A stretch of 64,000 nucleotides of DNA, taken from the NCBI GenBank assembly GCA_017849435.1, contig JAFIGY010000005.1:124001-188000 (forward strand), written 5' to 3'. The stretch is from Chitinophaga niabensis. Its GTDB lineage: Bacteria; Bacteroidota; Bacteroidia; Chitinophagales; Chitinophagaceae. Under the pieces are notes generated by a model. That model was not told where the DNA came from. It was given only the letters and a program-made list of their open reading frames with translations, and made no database searches. Below are positions 17,616 through 27,088 of this stretch, in pieces; position 1 is the first letter of the stretch; the number at the start of each line of letters is the position of its first letter. Position numbers and translations under genes: made by a program.

Positions 17616-17623
17616 CAAAAATA
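17616..17623 (-). promoter_or_regulatory. -7 promoter box TATTTTTG of the mre operon
   Basis: Exact TAnnTTTG match on the minus strand, 13 bases before the mreB ATG. Confidence 0.5.
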
Positions 17624-17686
17624 TTTGAATGCAAAAATGAATAATTCTAACGAATATACGATGCAATTATTGGATTATTCAAGCAG

Positions 17687-18967
17687 TTATCCAACAAATT
17701 CATATCCAATATCTCTCCTGTAATACTTACCCTCGAACTGAATAGTTGCGGCAGTTTGTTTGGAGTGAGTCAGTGCTGACAGCAAATCACTTGCCAAAGA
17801 TGTTACGGTAAGCACACGACCACCATTGGTGAGCACTTTACCGTTCTCTGCTTTGGTGCCTGCGTGAAACACAAGCTGTTCCTGTGTAGGAGCGGGCACT
17901 TCCGTGATCGCTTTCCCTTTTTCATAGGTTTCCGGGTATCCTTTGCTCACCAGCATAACGGTGGCGGCTGCCCGGGGATCTTCGTGGATAGTCTGCTGAT
18001 CCAGGCGCTGCTGCTGCACGGCAGTGAAGAGCTCCAGCAGATCATTCTGCAGGCGCGGAATCACTACTTCCGTTTCCGGATCGCCCATCCTGCAATTATA
18101 CTCGATCACATAAGGATCGCCTTCTACATTGATCAGGCCAAAGAAGATAAAGCCCTGGTATTCCAGCCCCTCTTTCTCCAATCCCTCTACCGTAGGCCGG
18201 ATGATGCAGTCTTCCACTTTCTGCATGAAAGCGCCCTGCGCGAAGGGAACGGGAGACACCGCCCCCATGCCGCCGGTGTTGAGACCGGTATCCCCTTCTC
18301 CGATGCGTTTATAATCCTTGGCGGTAGGCAGTATGCAGTAATGCTTTCCATCCGTCAGCACAAAAACAGACAATTCAATACCGGTAAGGAATTGCTCGAC
18401 CACCACCTTCTTGCCGGCATCCCCGAATTTGGCGGAACGGATCATCTCTTTGAACTCTTCTACCGCTTCGTTGTGAGAAGAAGTGATCACCACCCCTTTA
18501 CCCGCGGCCAGTCCGTCTGCCTTCAATACAATAGGCACAGTATGTTGACGGAGATAAGCCACCCCTTCATCGAAACTGGTTTCAGAGAATTCCCGGTAAG
18601 CGGCGGTAGGGATGTTGTGCCGTAGCATGAATTCCTTGGCGAAGGCTTTGCTGCCCTCCAGCCGGGCACCAGCGGCCGAGGGGCCGATAACGGGGATATG
18701 CTGTAACGCAGGATCTGCCTTGAAGAAATCGTACACCCCCTTTACCAGCGGCTCTTCCGAGCCCGGCACAAGCATATCCACCTGGTGCTCCAGGCAGAAG
18801 GCCCTGATCTGCTCAAAATCACTCACGGCAATGTTCACATTTGTACCATGAGCCGCCGTTCCGGCATTCCCGGGGGCAATGTAAAGTGCTGTGCATGCAG
18901 GGCTTTGTGCCATCTTCCAGGCCAGGGCATGCTCCCGGCCACCACTACCTAACAGTAAAATCTTCAT
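17687..18967 (-). CDS. purD: Phosphoribosylamine-glycine ligase PurD
   Basis: ATP-grasp enzyme joining phosphoribosylamine and glycine to form GAR in de novo purine synthesis; cytoplasmic. 426 aa. The N-domain starts with MKILLLGSGGREHALAWK. The ATP-grasp core includes VLKADGLAAGKGVVI, LNTGGMGAVSP, GFIFFGLINVEGDPYVIEYNCRMGDPETE and LVSKGYPE. The ATG at 18967 is chosen, since the 17-residue longer reading lacks family similarity. It lies 84 bases upstream of mreB on the same strand, but mreB has its own promoter box. Confidence 0.96.
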   Translation of the reverse strand: MKILLLGSGGREHALAWKMAQSPACTALYIAPGNAGTAAHGTNVNIAVSDFEQIRAFCLEHQVDMLVPGSEEPLVKGVYDFFKADPALQHIPVIGPSAAGARLEGSKAFAKEFMLRHNIPTAAYREFSETSFDEGVAYLRQHTVPIVLKADGLAAGKGVVITSSHNEAVEEFKEMIRSAKFGDAGKKVVVEQFLTGIELSVFVLTDGKHYCILPTAKDYKRIGEGDTGLNTGGMGAVSPVPFAQGAFMQKVEDCIIRPTVEGLEKEGLEYQGFIFFGLINVEGDPYVIEYNCRMGDPETEVVIPRLQNDLLELFTAVQQQRLDQQTIHEDPRAAATVMLVSKGYPETYEKGKAITEVPAPTQEQLVFHAGTKAENGKVLTNGGRVLTVTSLASDLLSALTHSKQTAATIQFEGKYYRRDIGYEFVG

Positions 18968-19139
18968 ATTGGATTGAAACGTAATGATATGAGGGGAATC
19001 CTTCGTAAAGTTTTGCAAAGTAAGGTCAAAAAAGCCAGTTTTTTCATGCGGATACCTGATTTTCTTTATCTTTCAGCCCTGATTTTTTATTGATACTGCT
19101 TTATACGCAAGAAAACAGCAAAAACTAAACTAACCATCT

Positions 19140-20846
19140 ATGCAGCAAAAGGCTACTCAGTCGGGCCACCCGAAAGGGTTGTATGTATTATTCACCACAG
19201 AAATGTGGGAGCGTTTCAACTATTACGGGATGCGGGCCATCCTGGTCCTTTTTCTCACCAAGGCCCTCGCCTTCGACAAAGTCTTTGCCTCCGGATTATA
19301 TGGCAGCTATACCAGCCTCAGTTACCTGACCCCGCTTATCGGTGGCTTTGTGGCGGACCGTTACTGGGGTAACCGCAGGTCTATCATCACGGGCGGGCTG
19401 CTGATGGCCCTCGGAGAGTTCCTCCTCTTCGGCTGCGCATCGTTATACAATTCTTCCACACAACTTTCCACTTTCCTGTTCTTTTCCGGACTGGGTGTGA
19501 TGATCACCGGGAACGGCTTCTTCAAGCCGAATATCTCATCCATGGTAGGACAACTATACCCGGAAGGCGATCGCAGGATAGATGCGGCGTATACTATTTT
19601 CTATATGGGTATCAACGTGGGCGGCGCCCTCGGTCCCGCCATTTGCGGCGCTGTGGGAGACACGGGCAACCCGGCCGACTTCAAATGGTCCTTCCTCGCC
19701 GCGGGCATCGCCATGCTGCTGAGCGTGATCGTATTTGCCTGGCTGAAAGATCATTATATCCGCAGGCCTGACGGCACCCCGCTGGGTGTGGCGCCGGACG
19801 GGGCGAAACAAGGCAAGGCCGGCCTGGTATACGGCGGACTTTTCATCATGGCCTGCGCCATGATCGGGATGCTGTATGTGGATACAAAAGTATGGCCCTT
19901 CCTCAGTTACCTGCTTTTACTGGCCGTTGTGATCATCGCGGCGATGATATTTTTTGATAAAAAGCTTACCATTGCAGAGAAGAAGAAAGTAGCGGTGATC
20001 TTCATCGTGTCTTTCTTCGTAATCTTCTTCTGGGCTGCATTTGAGCAGGCGGGTGCATCGCTTACCTTCTTTGCGGACGAGCAGACCAACCGGGAACTCA
20101 ACTGGAATATTCCGGGATGGCTGATCTCTCTGCTCACCGCGGGGCTGCTTTACCTGATCTACAAGGCTTTTGTGGGCGTGCGTAAGCATATGCAAACAGA
20201 CCCACCGGGTGTAAGATGGATCATTAATGGATTATTACTTGTCTCCACGATTTATCTTTTATATGCCAACATAGGACTGTACACCAAAGGCAATAGCAGT
20301 GTTTTTATCAGAGAGCTCCCTGCCAGCACCTTCCAGTCCCTCAACTCTATTTTCGTAGTTTCATTCGCCCCCATGTTCGCTTTCCTCTGGCTGAAGCTGG
20401 GTAAATATGAACCTTCCTCCCCCACCAAAATGGCCATGGGCCTCCTGTTACTTGCCATCGGTTACCTGGTGATCGCATTCGGGGTGAAAGATGTGGCGCC
20501 CGGGGTGAAGGTGACCATGATGTACCTGATTGGTATGTACGCCCTGCACACCTGGGGTGAGCTGTGCCTCTCTCCCATCGGACTGGCGCTGGTGAACAAG
20601 CTTGCTCCGCTGAAATACGCTTCCCTGCTGATGGCCGTGTGGTTCCTCGCCAACTCTATCGCCAACAGCCTCGCCGGAAAACTGAGCGCGCTCTATCCGG
20701 AGCCCGGCAAGCCCACACACTTCCTGGGTTATCACATGACCAACCTGTACGAGTTCTTCATGTTGTTTGTAGGCATGGCCGGAGTTGCTTCCCTGATTCT
20801 CTTCGGGCTTAGCAAACAACTCCAGAAGATGATGAACGCAAAATAA
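19140..20846 (+). CDS. Proton-coupled peptide transporter, POT/PTR2 family
   Basis: 568-aa MFS permease importing di- and tripeptides with protons. The E1xxE2R-type proton motif appears in TTEMWERFNYYGMRAI (residues about 19-34). GGFVADRYWGNRRSII follows transmembrane helix 2, and the PTR2 signature FYMGINVGGALGPAICG is near 160-176. About fourteen helices are visible, as in bacterial POTs. The WGELCLSPIGLALVNKLAP motif is in the C-half. It is followed by a strong terminator, then by an OPT transporter, so the two make a peptide-uptake locus. Confidence 0.93.
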   Translation: MQQKATQSGHPKGLYVLFTTEMWERFNYYGMRAILVLFLTKALAFDKVFASGLYGSYTSLSYLTPLIGGFVADRYWGNRRSIITGGLLMALGEFLLFGCASLYNSSTQLSTFLFFSGLGVMITGNGFFKPNISSMVGQLYPEGDRRIDAAYTIFYMGINVGGALGPAICGAVGDTGNPADFKWSFLAAGIAMLLSVIVFAWLKDHYIRRPDGTPLGVAPDGAKQGKAGLVYGGLFIMACAMIGMLYVDTKVWPFLSYLLLLAVVIIAAMIFFDKKLTIAEKKKVAVIFIVSFFVIFFWAAFEQAGASLTFFADEQTNRELNWNIPGWLISLLTAGLLYLIYKAFVGVRKHMQTDPPGVRWIINGLLLVSTIYLLYANIGLYTKGNSSVFIRELPASTFQSLNSIFVVSFAPMFAFLWLKLGKYEPSSPTKMAMGLLLLAIGYLVIAFGVKDVAPGVKVTMMYLIGMYALHTWGELCLSPIGLALVNKLAPLKYASLLMAVWFLANSIANSLAGKLSALYPEPGKPTHFLGYHMTNLYEFFMLFVGMAGVASLILFGLSKQLQKMMNAK

Positions 20847-20861
20847 GATAACGATCATACG

Positions 20862-20888
20862 GGGCCGACTTTTTGGTCGGCCCTTTAT
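20862..20888 (+). terminator. Terminator after the POT gene
   Basis: GGGCCGAC and GTCGGCCC arms with a 6-base T-rich loop, followed by TTTATTT. Confidence 0.85.
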
Positions 20889-20957
20889 TTATCGACACAC
20901 CATTAAAAATCACTATATTTAAATAATTCTACAACCTCGGATAATTACTGATCTCTT

Positions 20958-23027
20958 ATGTCTGACAACAAATTCAAACCCTTTGTTGCGCCGGAAGTCA
21001 AGATGAAAGAGCTGACCCTCAAGTCCATCCTCCTGGGATGTGTTGCGGGTGTGATCTTCGGCGCCGCCACCGTATATCTGGCACTGAAAGCCGGATTGAC
21101 CGTTTCAGCTTCTATACCTATCGCGGTGATCGCGATCACCCTTGGACGGAAATTCTTCAAAACCACCATCCTCGAGAACAACATCATCCAAACTACCGGC
21201 TCTGCCGGGGAATCCATTGCCGCAGGTGTGGTTTTCACCCTGCCGGGCTTCCTTTTCCTCTCTGCCAATGAGCTTGGCGGCAGCAGCGGAGAAGCATATT
21301 TCGATTATATCACTATCCTGATACTGGCCATTTTCGGAGGCATCCTGGGTACACTCATGATGATCCCGCTGCGGCGCTCCCTGATCGTGAAAGAACATGA
21401 TACATTACCTTATCCCGAGGGCACTGCCTGCGGCTCCGTGTTGAAAGCCGGGGAAAAGGGCGGTGAATTTGCTAAAACGGCCTTCCTTGGACTGGGCTTT
21501 GCCCTGGCTTATGCCATGCTGCAAAAGGTGTTTCACGTGATCGCGGAAACGCCCACCTTTCTAACCAAACAGGCGAACAAGATATTCCCTTCCGCCAAAG
21601 TGAGCGGCGAGATCACGCCGGAATATATGGGTGTGGGTTATATCATCGGACCGAAGATCGCCGGTGTGCTGGTAGCAGGGGGCGTATTGGCATGGCTTTG
21701 CCTGATACCGCTGCTGGCTTCGCTGATCCCGGGAGAGGTGATCGCCGCACAGCTGGTGAAACTCGGCCTCCTTGCGAATCTGGATACTACCGGTGGGCCG
21801 GGCACCTGGAACCCTGCCGCCAAAATCTTTACAGATCATTCCGCCGCCATTTACCAGGCGTTCGTGAAGCAGATTGGTGCCGGCGCAGTGGCCGCAGGCG
21901 GATTCATCACTTTGCTGAAAACGATTCCCACTATCATTTCTTCTTTCAAGGACAGTCTGGGTTCCCTGAAAGAGAAAGGAGAAGGAGGAACAGTGCCCAG
22001 AACAGAGAAAGATATTTCCTTCCGGTTCGTGATCTTCGGCAGTATCGCCCTGATCCTGCTGATGGCACTGCTGCCGCAGCTTCCCGGCGATTCTATCTGG
22101 AATAAACTGCTGATCGGTATACTGGTGGTGATCTTCGGTGCATTCTTCGTGACCGTGAGCAGCCGTATCGTGGGCCTGATCGGCAGCAGTAACAACCCGA
22201 TCTCCGGGATGACCATCGCTACCATCATGGGTACCTGTTTGATATTCATCGCTGTTGGCTGGACGGGGAAAGTGTTTGAACCGATGGCGCTGGTAGTGGG
22301 CGGCATGATCTGCATCGCTGCCGCGAACGCAGGTGCTACTTCGCAGGACCTGAAATCAGGATACATCGTGGGAGCAACGCCGCGCAACCAGCAGATCGCC
22401 CTGTTCATCGGCGCGATCGTTTCTTCGCTGGTGATCGGATGGACGGTCCACATCCTTGATACACCCACCGCGGATATGGCGGCCCAGGGGATCAAACATG
22501 CTATCGGAACAGAGAAATATGCAGCGCCACAGGCAACCCTGATGGCTACGCTGGTGAAAGGGATTCTTTCTTATAATCTCGACTGGCAATTTGTGCTGGT
22601 AGGTGTATTCATCGCTATCACGCTGGAGCTTTGCGGCGTAAAATCCTTATCTTTTGCTGTAGGTGCATACCTGCCGCTTTCCACTACCCTTCCGATCTTT
22701 ATAGGCGGTGTGATACGCGGACTGGTAGAATGGAAACAAAAACGATCCGGCGTAAAGCTCACCGCGGAAGAAGAAGAACTGGGCAAGGGCAACCTCTTTG
22801 CAACCGGGCTGGTGGCAGGCGGCGCCGTGGCAGGTGTGATTGTGGCCATCCTTTCCGTGAACGACAACGTTTCCAAAAGCCTGGCGAATGTGAACGCGGA
22901 ACATGGTTTGTCCGAATCCCTCGGCAAAGGCGGATATCAACTCCTCGGCGTAATTTTCTTCGCGCTGATGGGATATACGCTGTACCGCATCGGAAGACAG
23001 AAACAGGCTTCTATCGACAAATTGTAG
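20958..23027 (+). CDS. OPT family oligopeptide transporter
   Basis: 689-aa integral membrane protein of the oligopeptide transporter family, with roughly 14-16 hydrophobic segments. Family-like features: EMTLK-type opening (VKMKELTLKSILLGCVAGVIFGA), FGGILGTLMMIPLRRSLIVKEHDTLPYPEGTACGSVLKAGE (about 130-175; split here over several helices) and AAANAGATSQDLKSGYIVGATPRNQQ (about 455-480). Prokaryotic members may move peptides or metal chelates, so the substrate is not certain. The neighbouring POT gene favours peptides. A small lipoprotein follows after 19 bases. Confidence 0.9.
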   Translation: MSDNKFKPFVAPEVKMKELTLKSILLGCVAGVIFGAATVYLALKAGLTVSASIPIAVIAITLGRKFFKTTILENNIIQTTGSAGESIAAGVVFTLPGFLFLSANELGGSSGEAYFDYITILILAIFGGILGTLMMIPLRRSLIVKEHDTLPYPEGTACGSVLKAGEKGGEFAKTAFLGLGFALAYAMLQKVFHVIAETPTFLTKQANKIFPSAKVSGEITPEYMGVGYIIGPKIAGVLVAGGVLAWLCLIPLLASLIPGEVIAAQLVKLGLLANLDTTGGPGTWNPAAKIFTDHSAAIYQAFVKQIGAGAVAAGGFITLLKTIPTIISSFKDSLGSLKEKGEGGTVPRTEKDISFRFVIFGSIALILLMALLPQLPGDSIWNKLLIGILVVIFGAFFVTVSSRIVGLIGSSNNPISGMTIATIMGTCLIFIAVGWTGKVFEPMALVVGGMICIAAANAGATSQDLKSGYIVGATPRNQQIALFIGAIVSSLVIGWTVHILDTPTADMAAQGIKHAIGTEKYAAPQATLMATLVKGILSYNLDWQFVLVGVFIAITLELCGVKSLSFAVGAYLPLSTTLPIFIGGVIRGLVEWKQKRSGVKLTAEEEELGKGNLFATGLVAGGAVAGVIVAILSVNDNVSKSLANVNAEHGLSESLGKGGYQLLGVIFFALMGYTLYRIGRQKQASIDKL

Positions 23028-23046
23028 CGAACGTAAACCGTTACCT

Positions 23047-23559
23047 ATGTATAAAAGATTATCCCTGTCTGCCATCGCAGCCACCATGTTGCTGATGGCC
23101 GCATGCAAGAACAATGAAGACGTTACGCCGCGGCGTAAATTCATCTCTTTCAAGCTGGATGATAAAGTGGTTTTGTCCGAACAAAGCCACAGCGCCCTTT
23201 ATGCTCCGGGTGATCCTGCGGATCCCAACCCACAGAATCATCATGCCGAGATGCTGATCACCGGGTATAGTTATAACAAGGATGTGATCAACATTCACAT
23301 CACCTCGCCCACTACGGAGATCACACCGGGCGTGTACCGCAACGCCTCAACCGGCAACGGCTTCGCGATGCAAATGAATCTTTCACGCGAGGTCATTACA
23401 GCGAATGATCTTTTCGGCGATCTGACTGTTACGGTACATTCCATGAAGGATTCCGTCATTACCGGGTCTTTCAACGGCACCCTGGTGAGCATGGACGACG
23501 GGTCGTTGAAAACCGTGAAGGATGGTTATTTTAGAATGATCTACAGAAAATATCCATAA
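23047..23559 (+). CDS. Hypothetical lipoprotein, 170 aa
   Basis: A signal peptide with lipobox (LLMAAC, Cys at residue 19) predicts a lipid-anchored envelope protein. The mature part is beta-rich (FISFKLDDKVVLSEQ, INIHITSPTTEITPGVYRN, DLTVTVHSMKDSVITGSFNGTLVS). It resembles the small DUF-type lipoproteins of Bacteroidota that end in strands with a GSFNGTL-like motif. No enzymatic motif is seen. It is probably cotranscribed with the OPT transporter (19-base gap) and ends at a perfect bidirectional terminator. Function unknown. Confidence 0.7.
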   Translation: MYKRLSLSAIAATMLLMAACKNNEDVTPRRKFISFKLDDKVVLSEQSHSALYAPGDPADPNPQNHHAEMLITGYSYNKDVINIHITSPTTEITPGVYRNASTGNGFAMQMNLSREVITANDLFGDLTVTVHSMKDSVITGSFNGTLVSMDDGSLKTVKDGYFRMIYRKYP

Positions 23560-23591
23560 TCAAAGAGGCGGTAATGATACCGCCTCTTTGA
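23560..23591. terminator. Bidirectional terminator between convergent genes
   Basis: Perfect 14-bp stem TCAAAGAGGCGGTA / TACCGCCTCTTTGA with an ATGA loop, between the lipoprotein stop and the stop of the 617-aa minus-strand gene. Confidence 0.85.
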
Positions 23592-23594
23592 TTA

Positions 23595-25448
23595 TTATCT
23601 GATCTGTTTGCCGATGTTCCCTTTACCGGCTATTCCCTGCGCAGCCTGATGGAAGCTGTTCTGCAGGTCTATCTGGTAGGCAGCATAAGGAGGAGGATCA
23701 GGGATGGGCTTCCTGAAAGGCCAACCCTGAATTACTGCATAATGTGATACCCTTTCAAGAAGGTCATGCAGCTGATCCTGACCGGGGAAGTCGCGGAGTT
23801 TACCGCTAACAGCGATCAAAGCCGTTTTGGACTTGGCAAACCCGTCCGCACCTCTTACCATGGCCCTGATAACACCCGTCACTGCGTCCCCCGTTTGCGT
23901 TTGTACGGTGCACTTATTGCCCGCTACCGCGTAACTGATTGTCCTGCCGTTAAGCGACATGCTGCCATTGCCGGTAACATGTGTATTGCCGATGTACCAG
24001 CTGACCGTTAACGGCAATTTGAAGAAGCTGCCGGTTGCGCTGAACACAGCCTGGGTAGCCGTATTGTAATCGATATAAGCCCCCAGATAACCTGATCCTC
24101 CCGAACCGGCCTCTACCCGGTTAGTGATCGTATCTGTTTCCGTGATAGAAACATGAGGCGTTGCATGCGGGTTCATGAATCCCTGCATGGCAAAATCATC
24201 GAGTATTACCTGCTGGCATCTTATTTCACCCAACACCTGCAGCAATGCCGGAGGCGCCATCTGGTAGCCCTGTGAAACAGACTGGTTCAATGATTGAGAC
24301 AAGCCTGAAAGTGCGTTCCTTGCTATCGCATTGCCGATTACCGAAGCTATGGGGCCCAGCAGCGCAACAACAATACTCAGAATAATGCCGACCAACGGAC
24401 CCAGTACAATGCCGGCAATGGCTGCGGCGGCAAATCCCACCAGGTATACCCACCAGTCAAAGCTGATATGGACGTTGGTCTGTACATTATTGGGATCGAA
24501 GATGGGGAAGATAGTTCCGTCTGCATGACAATCAAACCCTATCGGGGCGCTGAAGCTGCCTGTAGCAGAATAACCCGTGCCGCTGGTGGCTGCATTGCCG
24601 GATACGACCAGTTGATTTCCCACCACACATATCCTGAGGTTGGATACATCAATATCATGGCCGCCGGCGTTGACGTGCTTATGCCCTTGCATGGTAGTGC
24701 AGGTGCCGGAAGTAACAAAGTGTGTGCCTTGCAGGGGACTGATCGGATCCTGCCCGATAAAGCAGGCAGCTATAGCCAATAGGGCATCGTTGGCCAGCAC
24801 CAGCACCGAGTCTCTGCCACCTCTCAATGAGGTTGTGAATGCAGCGGCATTCAGCGCTACCAGGGGTATGCCCGCGCCTGAGAATTGCAGCAGGATGAAC
24901 AGGGAGTTTGTGATGGTATGTAAATCTATCCTGTTCAGCGATATAGCGCAGGGACCGGAGTTGAATGGCATTCCAACGGGTATATTGGGCAGGCTGAAGC
25001 TGTTCTGCAATACGGAAAGCAGGTTCTGGGCTCCCATCTGTAACATCTGCGCTACCGTGAAACTGGTACTGTTCACTGAATTAGCCAGCGTTACAAGATT
25101 CTGCAGTGTAGTCTGGTCTCCCGGAGTGTCAGCAGTGATCACCGGTGCGGAAGGGTAGTTAAGACTGATCTGCCCTCCGTTGACGTTCAGGTGTGCCTGC
25201 AGACTTACTCTTATGTTGAACTGGAAGGTGAGTATCTGGATGCGGCGCACCGCGCTTACGGAAAAGGTATTGCCGGAAACAATCGTTACTGTAGAGGGCC
25301 TTCCCGGTATTTTGGAGGCTGTAGCATCGATGCCTGTTGCTATATTGAAAGATAACGGATTGGGGATAAAATCATCGATGATCCCGGCCAGCCTGTTATT
25401 GCTCAGCTCAACAACAAGGTGATATCCGTGTGTTTGTGAAATAGACAT
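23595..25448 (-). CDS. Unrecognised 617-aa protein, possible TULIP/P47-like lipid-binding fold
   Basis: No signal peptide. The opening THGYHLVVELSNNRLAGIID, and a second similar element GGRDSVLVLANDALLAIAA (about 210-228), are each followed by long low-charge beta stretches. This repeated helix-then-strands layout recalls tubular lipid-binding (TULIP, P47/OrfX-like) proteins; that is an impression, not a search result. A WW-led hydrophobic block (about residues 338-375) could be a hairpin or insertion helix. The C-terminal part (about 460-560, PLTVSWYIGNTHV, TISYAVAGNKCTVQ) looks like an Ig-like beta domain. The protein is rich in N, S, T, G and A and poor in charge. It follows the 160-aa gene by 36 bases on one transcript. 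It could instead be a cytosolic toxin or structural protein. Confidence 0.6.
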   Translation of the reverse strand: MSISQTHGYHLVVELSNNRLAGIIDDFIPNPLSFNIATGIDATASKIPGRPSTVTIVSGNTFSVSAVRRIQILTFQFNIRVSLQAHLNVNGGQISLNYPSAPVITADTPGDQTTLQNLVTLANSVNSTSFTVAQMLQMGAQNLLSVLQNSFSLPNIPVGMPFNSGPCAISLNRIDLHTITNSLFILLQFSGAGIPLVALNAAAFTTSLRGGRDSVLVLANDALLAIAACFIGQDPISPLQGTHFVTSGTCTTMQGHKHVNAGGHDIDVSNLRICVVGNQLVVSGNAATSGTGYSATGSFSAPIGFDCHADGTIFPIFDPNNVQTNVHISFDWWVYLVGFAAAAIAGIVLGPLVGIILSIVVALLGPIASVIGNAIARNALSGLSQSLNQSVSQGYQMAPPALLQVLGEIRCQQVILDDFAMQGFMNPHATPHVSITETDTITNRVEAGSGGSGYLGAYIDYNTATQAVFSATGSFFKLPLTVSWYIGNTHVTGNGSMSLNGRTISYAVAGNKCTVQTQTGDAVTGVIRAMVRGADGFAKSKTALIAVSGKLRDFPGQDQLHDLLERVSHYAVIQGWPFRKPIPDPPPYAAYQIDLQNSFHQAAQGIAGKGNIGKQIR

Positions 25449-25484
25449 AGTAATGTGTTTTAACGATGGATGATATAGTGTTAC

Positions 25485-25967
25485 TTATTTTTTAACCTGT
25501 TCTATCGAGGCCGTGATCTTTTTGAACTGTACCCCGGGAACACTGTATTTCAGCGCAGCATTGGCCTTCCGGGTTTTCTGCAGAAACTCCCTGATATCGG
25601 CGGGCAGCTGCATCTTTTTCTCTTCACAACATTGCTGTACTGCCTTTACAGGGTCGGTAACAAAATGAGCCATGTTTTGTGCATTGGCCAGCCACTCGAA
25701 AAGCACCGGTTCAATTTTTACCGCAAATTCGAGGAAGCTGTCCGGCAAACCTTTTAGCCCCGCAGGGAATAGCTTGCCGTCCGGCTTTGCGGTCATTTTT
25801 TTAAAGTTGTTCTTGTTGAACGGGTTAAGCTGGATATGGGTGTCGAATGCCAGCTGTATCGGGTTTCCTCCATTGAGCATTACAGAAGGGTCGCGCTCTG
25901 CGTTCTGCGAGCTGCCCGCCAGGCCGGATGCAGCCTCGGGTCTGATTTTATTGGGGTTCTTTTCCAT
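25485..25967 (-). CDS. Unrecognised 160-aa protein paired with the 617-aa protein
   Basis: Soluble, no signal peptide, mostly helical. The N-terminal 35 residues are Asn/Gly/Pro-rich and probably disordered. A helical part follows (about 60-140) with FVTDPVKAVQQCC and LPADIREFLQ. This FxxDPxxA...LPxD order is loosely like the helical domain of Nif11/nitrile-hydratase-type leader proteins; the similarity is weak and could be chance. It is the first gene of a two-gene unit, with a TAAGTTTG -7 box 34 bases upstream (26002-26009). It may be a chaperone, leader or partner for the larger protein. Function unknown. Confidence 0.6.
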   Translation of the reverse strand: MEKNPNKIRPEAASGLAGSSQNAERDPSVMLNGGNPIQLAFDTHIQLNPFNKNNFKKMTAKPDGKLFPAGLKGLPDSFLEFAVKIEPVLFEWLANAQNMAHFVTDPVKAVQQCCEEKKMQLPADIREFLQKTRKANAALKYSVPGVQFKKITASIEQVKK

Positions 25968-26001
25968 AAGGTTTAATTTGTAAGGTGTAAACGAATACCC
26001 A

Positions 26002-26009
26002 CAAACTTA
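26002..26009 (-). promoter_or_regulatory. -7 promoter box TAAGTTTG of the unknown two-gene unit
   Basis: Exact TAnnTTTG match on the minus strand, 34 bases before the ATG at 25967. Confidence 0.4.
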
Positions 26010-26105
26010 CCTGACGGTACCCAAAGAACAGTGAGTGCATTTACCTGATCTGGAAGCGTAGATGTACGTTATCTGTGTAGTAGTTCTGCCTGGGGTGCTG
26101 GATAT

Positions 26106-26150
26106 AACAAAAGAGGTCGTCCCCGTTGGCATTTGAGACGACCTCTTTGT
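26106..26150 (-). terminator. Terminator after the S1C protease
   Basis: Arms AAAGAGGTCGTC and GACGACCTCTTT around a 15-base loop; T-rich in the minus-strand direction. Confidence 0.75.
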
Positions 26151-26154
26151 GGCT

Positions 26155-27075
26155 TTACGCCGCCTTCTTTTCCGTGGGTGTTACCCGTAATTCCAGCAAC
26201 CGGTTTTGCCGGATCACTTTGATGTATTGGAATTGACCGATCTTGTTCCGGTCCAGTTGACGGAACAATGCGTCAGACGTTTCCACCGGCGCATTGTTGA
26301 AAGCCACCACAATATCTCCATCTTCGATACCTGCTTTACCGGCGGGGCTTCCGGCTTCAACACCGGTCACAAAGAGCGCGGTTTTGTTACGCAGTTCCAG
26401 CCCACTGCGGAGTTTGGGTACCAGCGTGATCTGTTGCAACATCAGGCCGAGGTAAGCTCTTGTAACTTTCCCGGATTGCATCAGCTCCGCTGCGATCATC
26501 TTGGCGGTATTAATGCTGATCGCGAAGCACAAACCTTGCGCACCGCGTATCATAGCGGTGTTCACGCCTACCACTTCTCCTTTGAAATTGATCAGCGGCC
26601 CGCCGGAGTTACCCGGGTTCAGGGCTGCATCAGTCTGAATAAGATCGTCGATCATACGGCCTGTTTCGCTGCGCAGGGAGCGGCCGAGAGCGCTGACTAC
26701 GCCGGCAGTAACGGTATGCTGGAAACCCATCGGGTTACCGATCGCGATCACCAGCTGCCCGATCTGCAAGTCCGGTGCATTCCCCAGCTGTGCCACCTGG
26801 AAGTCGTATGCCGTTGATTTCAGAATGGCAATATCCGTATCCGGGTCTTCTCCCGCCAGCGTTGCAGGATATACACTACCGTCATGCAGCATCACATTGA
26901 AAGCACTTCCGCCATGCACCACATGAGAGTTGGTAAAAAGATACCCATCAGAAGAAAAGAAAAACCCAGATCCGGTACCGGTTATTTTCTGTTGCGCGTC
27001 CAGCCGTTCAATTTTCACGACTGACCTGCCCGCGGCTTCTACCGCGTGATGGATGATCTCGGAATAAGCATCCAT
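26155..27075 (-). CDS. S1C (HtrA/DegP-like) serine protease with one PDZ domain
   Basis: 306 aa. Trypsin-like domain with the complete triad: H51 in TNSHVVHGG, D81 in EDPDTDIAILK and S157 in NPGNSGGPL. A single PDZ domain follows at about 210-300 (GLMLQQI, VEAGSPAGKAGIEDGDIVVAFN). Usual HtrA proteins are periplasmic, but here the start MDAYSEIIHHAVEAAGRSVV has no signal peptide or anchor, so a cytoplasmic or differently exported enzyme is implied. The ATG at 27075 is chosen because AAGGAGG lies 5 bases upstream, a rare strong Shine-Dalgarno for this phylum; the longer upstream reading is Cys-rich and unlike the family. Divergent from the beta-lactamase gene. Confidence 0.88.
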   Translation of the reverse strand: MDAYSEIIHHAVEAAGRSVVKIERLDAQQKITGTGSGFFFSSDGYLFTNSHVVHGGSAFNVMLHDGSVYPATLAGEDPDTDIAILKSTAYDFQVAQLGNAPDLQIGQLVIAIGNPMGFQHTVTAGVVSALGRSLRSETGRMIDDLIQTDAALNPGNSGGPLINFKGEVVGVNTAMIRGAQGLCFAISINTAKMIAAELMQSGKVTRAYLGLMLQQITLVPKLRSGLELRNKTALFVTGVEAGSPAGKAGIEDGDIVVAFNNAPVETSDALFRQLDRNKIGQFQYIKVIRQNRLLELRVTPTEKKAA

Positions 27076-27088
27076 ATAACCTCCTTGT
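27068..27088 (-). promoter_or_regulatory. Strong Shine-Dalgarno deciding the S1C protease start
   Basis: AAGGAGG sits just upstream of the ATG at 27075 on the minus strand and excludes the longer upstream reading. Confidence 0.6.
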
